This document shows, piece after piece, positions 56,450 through 64,000 of a DNA stretch of 64,000 nucleotides. Every line of letters begins with the position of its first letter. Position 1 is the first letter of the stretch. This DNA is from Oscheius tipulae. Its lineage: Eukaryota > Nematoda > Chromadorea > Rhabditida > Rhabditidae. Position numbers and translations under genes: made by a program. The stretch is from contig JASJZH010000005.1 in assembly GCA_037178975.1 (NCBI GenBank), positions 5,952,001 to 6,016,000 of the forward strand, given 5' to 3'. The notes below the pieces were generated by a model. The model was not told where the DNA came from. It searched no databases and saw only the letters and a program-made list of their open reading frames with translations.

Positions 56450-59400
56450 CTAATGGACTTTGGTGTAGACACTGAAACTGATGCTGGAGACAAAAACTTC
56501 GTCGCTGAAGAGTGCATCCGAGGCATTACGACTGACAATAATTGGCCGGATCTTGTGGATGCCCTCGGCGCGAAAGAAGAAACGGAAATGAATCTCAGTC
56601 GAGGGGCCGGAAGGCTCACCGCCGTTTGTTGGCTGGAAATTATTCAAGTCAATTATATCAATTATGACCAGCAACAGGGATGGGCGGATTCGAACCAATT
56701 CGGGTTCAGACACGTCTGAGTCCTTAAAAAATGTTCGGATACCGGATTCGAATGCATCCGAAACTTTAAGACAGAAATTCTTGATAAATTGACCGTTTTT
56801 AGGCAAAACAGATTTTGCAACAAAATTTTGTATCCGGAAATTCGAAGCAAAAAATTGGATTCGGATAGTCATTTCTCCAGAAATTTGGATTCGGATACCG
56901 AGAGAGCTCGGATATCCAATCCGCCCTTTCCTGACCAGCAGCCTGTCTTCTTCTGTATCTATAGAACTTACGTTTTTGGGCAAGACGAACGGAACTTTTT
57001 TCTGGGAGACGAAACAAAGTGAATCGCTCCGGTCAACCATTTCAAACTGCTGTGAGATTTCCTGGTAGCAGTCCAGTGACATTACACCCTCAAAGTCATC
57101 TACAAATGACTATTTTTATTGGCCTGAAAGAGCGAAACCCACAATCCAAGGAAGAGATGACCTTGAAGTTGACAGAGACGATGTCTTTGATCGGAACAGC
57201 AATGTCATCCTCGCTGATGTAGGGGCTCGAATTGACTCGAATATCTAGCGAGATGGCCGGCAGAACGAGCTGTTTGAGCAGCGAGACCGAGGATAATAGG
57301 GCCCCCACAGGCACCAATCCATCCAGCTGAAACTGGCAATTTGGGGCAGAAGAGGAGAGAATGGTTACGAATACTAATATAGTGAGATGCGATTGCCTCG
57401 TGATTCTATCAACTGAAACTGACCTCCATGGTCGGGATGGACCATCGAATATCCAGATGTTTCGAAACGTGTCGTTCCAGTGTTCTCCTCAACTTTTCCA
57501 CTTCCAATCGTTGCATAACATGGCTGTCTTTCTGTGTGGCTGTGTAGAATGCTCTTCCTGCTACATCAGAACAGCAGGGAGAATGCAGTGGGACTCTGAA
57601 TGACTTTTTATCCACATAAAATCAAATCAAACCGGCAGGTCTCTTTGGGAAGAACGTTCATGCGTCTGTTTGAGCTATAAACCAGTTCAGCGTCGTGTTC
57701 TGTACTGTTTGTGACATCCACGACGATGTAGCGACTGAACGGTCCGTCTCCTTGAAGAACGTGCCATGCAGAAACGGTCAGAGCTGGCACGATACAGACC
57801 GCCAGAGACATTTTCCCTATCCTTTCGTAGCGTTCTCCCTCATCCCCGTTCACGTCGGATTCGTAATGGACAGCAAACTGACAGGTCAACAGTCTGCCAG
57901 TATAGGGTATCAGATCATGAGCTCCTTCCGCATCTTCTACTGCTGTTGAAGCCAGTGGAAGAGCTGTCTCGATGAGTTTCTCTTCTCCACTCTCGTCGTC
58001 AGCCGTGGCTGTTGGATCTATCCCGAATATCTTGAATCGAATCTCTTTTCGTTCTCCAGGTTCGAGTGAAAAACTCTCGGGAGAATCGTCGATTAGTTCG
58101 ATCAACGACGGACCTCCGGAGACTTTTGGTTGCCAGACCTGTAGACGGGCTTTCCGCACGGACAATTCGGACTCGTTCTTCACAATCAGTCGATGTTCGA
58201 AACTGAAAGAGAATGGTGTTCTCTGGTCTGCAACTGTCCAATCTGTTTTCGCTTTGTGTTCTACTGTTACCTGACGTTCTATACCTGGTAATCATTTCAA
58301 AAGGTTCACCACAGTCGAAACGATATATCTGAATCTCACAGGTTTCAATTTCACTGTCGACAGAAATTACTCACGGAAATCTTGGAAGCCTCGCCACTTC
58401 TTTGCACAACAGTTCTATTAGCTAAGCAGATAGATAGCTAGCCCACTCACACGAGCAATGATTTGCAATCAGACAAGAAAACAGATTCATGTACATAGCG
58501 CTTTATGAATCTTAGCTAAAATATTAAAAAGGGGCATGAGTCACACGATCTAGGCAGCCATCAGACAATCGGCAATTATCTGGAAATGCACCGATACCAA
58601 CTTTTAAAAGTTGTTTGGAAGAAAACGAACGAAAAACGCACATTTGTCCTGAATAGACGGTAGTTTCCGAGCTTGTCTCCTGCTGATCGTCTTCGAAAGG
58701 CGCTCTCGGCAGCGAGGATTCTAACTTCAGCACAGCTTGCGCTGGTAGCACACTAACCTGAAAATACTTTTTATTGTTTTGTTACAAACAAGTTGCAATT
58801 TTTTTATTGCTTTTCCAGAAAGCACTAACTTGTTCCATCTACTACAAGACATGTAAATTCTTTTCAAAGAGTGAATAAAGTAGAAATTCTAGGACGACGA
58901 AAAAGGACAAGGAATTCGAGAACATCGACGCGATGACAGACAAAGTGAGGCAGATGATACGACGAGAAGCGAAAAAGGGCTCGGATCGAGTTCTGACGAT
59001 CGAAATAGAGTGGCAGCAGCCGAAGAATGCCTCCAAGAGACCGCAGCAGTCGCTTCTCGAGATGAATAAGAAGAGTACTCGTTACGGGAACGCCTCTCTT
59101 GTCAAGGCCATGAACAAGAGTCTGATCACGCCCTCGTGCGAGCTGATTTCGCTTGAGCCCGAGAACGGACAGCTGGAAAAGAGGACAAGCAGACAGATCC
59201 CGACCGGAGAACTCTACGCCGTCAAGACGCTTAAACCGTAGGAAATAAAGAGGTCTTACCGTGAGTTGTCCTCCCGTTGCCGATTCCAGCTTACAGACGT
59301 TCTTGAGTTCGAGAACTTCGCAAGAGAAGCCGGTAATTTTAAGCAGTCCAGGGGTTCTCAACTCGTTTGTTTATTGTATAAGACTAGAAACTGGAACCTT

Positions 59401-62178
59401 GGGACACCAATAAGGTTGATGCGAGAAGGAAGAGTGTCTACGCCGGCTGCGGGCAGAATGAGTCGCACGGGCACGGGCTCGAAAGAACATCCTTCGGTCA
59501 GGAGACAAAGATCTCGGACTACGAGCTCCGTATTTCGACAGTTGTAGACCTGGACGGAGACGTAGCCCGGACAGTCCACTACCCACGCCACATCTAGTAA
59601 TTTCCATAAGAATCAAATCCGAAAACACGTACCGACGGTTTTCTTCTTTTGGAAGGGGGAGTAGATGAAAATGGACGGGGCGTCATCGTCCGCCTTGTGT
59701 ACTGTAGGTGCCAAGTGCGCGGGAAGTGGACAGATCTCGGGTAGGCTGAAACTTGTTATTAATCTATGAAAAAAAAGAAAAACTGACGATATTGAGGGGA
59801 ATCGAGTGAGCTGAATTGGCGGCAAGATGATGTTCCCGACTCCGACACTGATTCGTTGATTCAGAACGGGGATCGAGCCTTTCTTCCGCACGAGATTGGT
59901 TAAATCATCAAAAAGACGCGCGAGGAGAGTCGGCTCGATGTCATCGTAATAAACCTGTATTAGATGACAAATATGACGAATTGCAGCGTCGGTGAGATTG
60001 GCTCTCGAGGCTGCCGTATAAACTTCGTGGAGGGCTTTGATCTGCATCAGAATTGGGCCTTGTAGGGCTGAGGAGCTGCCTCGAGTGTTATCCACGATAC
60101 CATAGCCGGAGAGCGTTCTGGAAAGGGGGAAACCATAAAACAATAAATTGATTTTCTGAAGAAAGTACCTGTATAGAACGGGGTAAACGATCCGATAGTC
60201 TGCCTCGGTTCTCTGCTCGCCTTCTGCCACATGGAGACGAAATAACACTCCCAGTCGAGCAAAAAAGGACGATTTCCGATGGAAATGAATCTAAAGCTAT
60301 TATTTATGGAAACTATGCAGGAAGACCGACTTCTTTGTAGAGAGCTGCCGAATTGTTGCAGATTGCCGCCTTGACAAGATGGTCGAATCTGGTGAAACTG
60401 TCGTCGAGGTACTTCCCGACGTGGTCACGATGAAATGTCTCCATATCGATGTATTTCCGCTGCATCTTGTGCACACTGACCGCCTTCATCATGCAGTTGT
60501 ACTCGATGAAAGCCACGAAGGAGAACTTCCCGTAATTCTCCAGTGCCGTTTCGAATCGCTCCACTATTGCTGTGCAGTCTATCGGATCCTTTGATCTGAA
60601 ATAGTTTTTGTTGAAACGTAAAACAAGAAGAAACAAGCAAGCACATGCACAAAGCTAACCTATCGGCTCGTAGAAAGTTCAGTCGCGATTTCTTCTTGTC
60701 CTCGGATCCGGGCAGCGCGTTCTCGTCGGATCGGTGTCGTTGATGGCCTTTCACGGTTCTGGAGAAGAGGGTAAAATAGAGAGACCGACACCGAGAGATA
60801 CTCAGGGACAGATGGAAAGCAAGCTTTTGGAACCACTCATTCATTGTCATCTAACCAAGACTATTCCGTCACCATAATCATTCAAGCCCGTGAAGAAAAA
60901 AACTTACAGATTGCTTCGCCCCAATTGAGCGTCTCGCATCTCCTTTGGCGTCATACTGGCTATTCTCGGCAACGACGTCTCTTCAAATATGCCCATCTCG
61001 AAGCGCAGGATCATGGCCGCACATGCCCAACCCTCACAGGCGGCTGAAAATTATTTTCCAATGAAAAGTAACAAAAAAGAATACCTGCCAGCCACAGAAG
61101 ATCGTTGCTCTGTTTGAGAAGCTCGATTGCCGACGAATAGGTATCCAATGCAAGTTGAGGAATCCCGGTCAGGAGGGAATAGTCTCCATTCTGTTTTCTC
61201 GCTCGTCCAATGCTTTTTCGTCTGAATTTTGACCTTTTCCGATTCAGAATTTGGTCCAACTTGTATGTTTTTGATGTTTTATTCTCCAAGCCTATTCGAT
61301 AGCGTTCCTCCTCGGGCAAAACTGGACAGGGCGGTGTTTCCTGAAGTGGCTGAATGAGGAGGAGAGTACAATCAGTTCTCTTTTTACAAGAGATCTTGGT
61401 AAAAATGTAGAAAAAATACTAGCCACTCACCAATTTCTCGAAAGAAACATCGACGCGTTTGCTCTCCAACACAAAGTAGATTGCCCGAAGAAACTCCCGA
61501 ATCCCTGTCTCGAGCTCGTCCGAATCTTCGAGCGAGGGAAAAGAGAGGACTTCTCGTTGGGAAAAGTGCCGTGATATTGATTCCTAGATCATTTTTTTTT
61601 GTATTTACATTAATAGTACCTCATCGTAACCTAGACAGATACAGCGACTGTCGAGGATGTGTGTCGAGAATTCTTCCTTGATTTTGTCGAAATTGCGACG
61701 AATGTCTTCTATGCTGACGGATCCAGCTCCAATGGTCGAAGATCTTCGTCTGGAGCCGGTTGACAGAGCGGATAGACTCTCTTCTGTCTGAAAAATCATT
61801 CTTTGAACACGGAAATGTTTTAAGACGAGCTGTAAAACAGCTGATTTCAGCTAACTTACCGCAGTATCGGCCGAAGTGGATGGCTGCTCGCAGGCGACAC
61901 CGACAAACCCGAAGATGCGATGATGAAGGTGCAGATCGGCGAATTTGACGAGCTCCGCATTGGCCGTGGTGATGAATCGGGCGTGGAAGAGCCGTCTCGG
62001 GTTTTCGCAGACTTCGATAATACGCTGACGAGTAAGACGTTCTAGTAGGCGATTAAAAACGACTGAATTCCGAAGCCCGATCTGAGTCTTCCCAATATTT
62101 TCATGACGAATCAAGGAGTACCTGTTTCACGATGATATTGACGGTGAAATGATCATCAATTTTGGGCACGCCATCCAT
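56450..62178 (-). CDS. TRAPPC9: TRAPPC9 (NIBP/Trs120), TRAPPII tethering-complex subunit
   Basis: Nineteen exons: 62178-62122, 62081-61860, 61787-61620, 61583-61431, 61340-61085, 61043-60908, 60758-60660, 60595-60331, 60290-60169, 60117-59788, 59745-59633, 59593-59398, 59356-59260, 58757-58642, 58202-57633, 57595-57424, 57326-57111, 57061-56972, 56632-56450. They give 1186 residues; human TRAPPC9 has 1148. TRAPPC9 is part of the TRAPPII Rab-activating complex at the Golgi. Matching blocks include REFLRAIYFVLESKRVDVSF, QSNDLLWLAGAACEGWACAA, IHFHRKSSFFARL, FIYSPFQKKK, RINLIGVPRTPGLLKITGF, VSVLPAQAVLKLESSLPRAP, DVTNSTEHDAELVYSSNRRM, ERHVSKHLDIRWSIP and EIHFRFFFR. The N-terminal half is helical repeats and the rest Ig-like folds. 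Intron 13 (502 nt) contains an antisense open frame, and intron 18 a MITE. Junctions at 59356 and 57061 rest mainly on phase. Confidence 0.9.
56675..56933. mobile_element. hAT-like MITE in TRAPPC9 intron 18
   Basis: A 259-bp non-coding element is flanked by near-identical 8-bp target-site duplications (ACCAGCAA at 56667-56674, ACCAGCAG at 56934-56941). Its ends are imperfect terminal inverted repeats: left CAGGGATGGGCGGATTCG, right (reverse complement) CAGGAAAGGGCGGATTGG. The CAGGGATGGGC type of end and the 8-bp duplication are hallmarks of hAT-superfamily elements. The interior is A/T-rich with several copies of GGATTCGGATA-like words and carries no transposase, so it is a non-autonomous element. 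Confidence 0.8.
58933..59241 (+). CDS. Antisense nested open frame, possibly a borealin-like protein
   Basis: Inside TRAPPC9 intron 13, on the opposite strand, ATG at 58933 to TAG at 59241 encodes 102 residues. The frame is open back to an ATTCTAG acceptor at about 58885-58891, adding KKDKEFENIDA before the Met. The N-terminal part is charged and helical (DKVRQMIRREAKKGSDRVL). The C-terminal part, LITPSCELISLEPENG...PTGELYAV, resembles the borealin segment with TP, then RTPxxGExIY. AATAAA lies right after the stop (59244-59249). Borealin is a chromosomal passenger complex subunit, about 280 residues in humans; this would be a short form. The family call is speculative. The alternative is that the minus-strand frame here is noise and this frame too is coincidental. 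Confidence 0.4.
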   Translation: MTDKVRQMIRREAKKGSDRVLTIEIEWQQPKNASKRPQQSLLEMNKKSTRYGNASLVKAMNKSLITPSCELISLEPENGQLEKRTSRQIPTGELYAVKTLKP

Positions 62179-62367
62179 CGACGCTCATAGATGTCTGTGT
62201 GCCCTGTCCTGTCCAGGGGTCAATGTTATAGAGGGAGGGAAATCGATATAAACAGGGCTCGGATGACCCACGATATAAAATAAACAGAAAGTTCAATGGA
62301 ATGGAAGATTTAACGAGGAACAAACATCAACGAAAATGAGAAGATAACAACTAGAAAAACAACAAAA

Positions 62368-63738
62368 TTACCACGAGATCTTGCGCGAAACCGTCCGGAC
62401 ACGACAAACACGGTAGACTTCTAGCATCTCGTCTCCGGCCTTGTTCAGGTTGTTCTGACTGACTTGGAACTGGTTGAATGTGTCCGAGAGAGCTGCCTAA
62501 AGATTTCTAATTGAATGTTCGGGTTAAAAGAACTTACGAAGGCGGTAATGTTCTCCATAAGCTCGATCAGAGCTGCGTATGATTCGGGTTCCAGACATAG
62601 ACGACCTCCAACACCGTCGAGAAGAGCCGAGATTAGATCGAGAGCCTGTAAATGGAATGAATGAGTGGTGGGAAGATTTTACCTGAGAATGGAGGTTCAT
62701 TTTTTCGAAGTCGCCGTAGATATCTGTCAATCTGTTGATCAGGAAGAGTGCTGTGGTAGGGGAAAGGGTGTTCTTGGCAGCAGAAACCATAGATTCGGTT
62801 GAGAAGCCGGACAGAAGGAAATTTTTGAGGAGAGGGATAGCCTCCTTATTTTTGAGACTAAAAAAGGATTGGAACGAGTGATGTGAGAAAAAAACCTGGA
62901 GATGTGGTCGAGAATTTGGATCTTGATCTCTTCCGAATAGTGCTTCGTTCCTAACCCTTCGATTATGAGATCCATCAAGCCGTTTTCCAAGCAAACGGCG
63001 GCAAATTCTTGGTATTTTCTGCAAGTTTTTGGTTGCCACCGGAATAAGGAATACCACCTGTAGGCAAAAAGGTCCGTTTGACTCAAAACGGTACAAACAT
63101 CTCCGAAGAATTTACAGTCCTTGGCCTCGACTACAGCCTTCAGCAGCTGTTCTTGGTCTCTGGCAGACAAGACGTCGATTCTTTCTTCGGAAGATACGGC
63201 GTTTTTCAGCTCCTTCCAGGCCGATTTGGAGGTCTATAAATTGAACAATTTAGGACGAAATTGAAACAGAACTCACGGGTGACTTGACAAACTCAGCTAC
63301 GGCAGCGGTCACGGGATTGGAACCGGCTTCAGAAATGTGACTAGCGAAAGATTTGTAGCGTTTACAGTCGGCGTCTTCTTGGATGGCGGTGAGATTCTGA
63401 AGCCTCAGAGGAACTTCGGCCATTGTGACGGCATTTTTCACTTTCAGAAGACCGTCGTCTTTTGAATAAAGCAGCTGAAAATGAAAGTTACGAGAGCTTG
63501 AAAAAGACCTTACCTCAGTCGGCGCTTCTTCATTTGACGGCCAGGGAATAGATTTGCTAGCGACAGGCTTTGAATCATTATCTTTGCCAAATAAATCGAG
63601 TTGAAAATTTGTATTACCTAAAACTGGGGATAAAGAAGAGATTCAGCAAAGCAAAATACGTTTTTTGCTCTCGTTGTCGGCTGGCTGCCTCACGGAAACG
63701 TAAAACCCGTCACTTATGTCACATCTGAGGCTTTTCAT
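62368..63738 (-). CDS. Helical-repeat protein of uncertain family (possibly NOL11-like C-terminal domain)
   Basis: Eight exons (63738-63660, 63623-63514, 63474-63277, 63233-63058, 63018-62896, 62857-62683, 62645-62538, 62496-62368) give 365 residues; all phases agree. The N-terminal 60 residues are polar. From about residue 100 onward the protein is all-helical: EQLLKAVVEAKDCKFFGDVC, KYQEFAAVCLENGLMDLIIE, IQILDHISR, TTALFLINRLTDIYG, HSQALDLISALLDGVGGRL. The last block (two helices, then LLD-x-RLCL and a closing helix) resembles the C-terminal domain of NOL11/Utp8-type nucleolar proteins, but the N-terminal propeller of NOL11 is missing and the similarity is weak. I therefore leave it unassigned. 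The ATG is one base after ATTTTCAG. TRAPPC9 starts 189 nt downstream on the same strand. Confidence 0.75.
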
Positions 63739-64000
63739 CCTGAAAATTGTGAAAAATAAGTTTTTGGTAATAGTTCGGCAGGCTCCCCCCTTTCGTTTAA
63801 ATTTTTGGCGCGCTTTTACAATATCGCTCAGAATAGGTTTTTCTGATGAAATTTACCAACTTTTTCAGTTTTTGACAGCTTTTACCGAATCCAGCGTGTA
63901 AAAAAACCCCCTAGAATGTAAGAAAAGTGAAAAAACTAGGAAAAGAACGAGTTATTCGAGGTTTGTCTCAAACTTACAGTTCTCTGATTTCCCTGTTATT

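Noticed and set aside
57061-57120. Apparent frameshift in TRAPPC9 between IKIVI and DFEGV
   Set aside because: Using donor GTCATT after 57111 and acceptor CTACCAG before 57061 gives a canonical intron of about 50 nt with correct phase.
58864-59361. Minus-strand frame through TRAPPC9 intron 13 as coding sequence
   Set aside because: The TRAPPC9 protein continues at 58757 (VSVLPAQAVLKLESSLPRAP), matching human residues directly after the exon ending at 59260, so the intervening frame is intronic and mirrors the plus-strand frame.

Overview
The window is gene-dense nuclear DNA from an animal, almost certainly a nematode. A Warthog (nematode hedgehog-related) protein with a Hog/Hint domain sits at 20-22.8 kb, and a DAF-12/NHR-8/NHR-48-type nuclear receptor at 28.5-31.7 kb. 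Introns are mostly 34-50 nt. Many start codons lie directly behind a TTTCAG acceptor, as expected for spliced-leader trans-splicing. Several genes have 15-20 exons, far more than Caenorhabditis usually has, which hints at an intron-rich lineage; I do not name a species. All exon maps were made by hand from splice signals, reading phase and protein-family similarity, with no transcript data or database search.

Layout. 0-0.6 kb: N-terminal part of MO25/CAB39 (-), running off the left edge. 2.1-4.3 kb: a short neurochondrin-like gene and pICln (+), 106 nt apart. 4.5-10.9 kb: RABGAP1 (-, 20 exons). 12.6-13.7 kb: a secreted helical protein (+). 13.9-15.9 kb: an RBM24/38 (SUP-12) RNA-binding protein (-). 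20-22.8 kb: Warthog (+). 22.9-26.7 kb: a methyltransferase downstream of GPCPD1 (-). 28.5-31.7 kb: the nuclear receptor (-). 35.4-40.9 kb: USP20/33 downstream of CDC7 kinase (-). 41.8-44.6 kb: an FBA-type F-box protein and a lipocalin-like secreted protein (+), with an intron-containing tRNA-Arg(TCG) antisense inside the latter's first intron. 44.8-46.7 kb: phosphatidylserine synthase (-). 48.1 kb: a 42-codon membrane smORF (-). 48.7-53.7 kb: SLC23 transporter, then an SDR (+). 53.9-63.7 kb: TAF3-like, TRAPPC9 and an unassigned helical protein (-).

Working links. Several same-strand neighbours lie 106-290 nt apart (neurochondrin-pICln, GPCPD1-methyltransferase, CDC7-USP20/33, SLC23-SDR, helical protein-TRAPPC9) and look like operons. 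RABGAP1, TRAPPC9 and MO25 belong to trafficking and polarity pathways. GPCPD1 and PS synthase belong to phospholipid metabolism. CDC7, TAF3 and pICln act in replication, transcription and snRNP assembly.

Most notable for follow-up: a decayed tandem exon duplicate filling a RABGAP1 intron; a 259-bp hAT-like MITE with 8-bp target duplications in a TRAPPC9 intron; an antisense open frame with a borealin-like C-terminus nested in another TRAPPC9 intron; four introns with non-GT donors (three GC-AG, one apparent AT-AG); a cluster of eight C5 tracts upstream of the nuclear receptor; and two small candidate genes.
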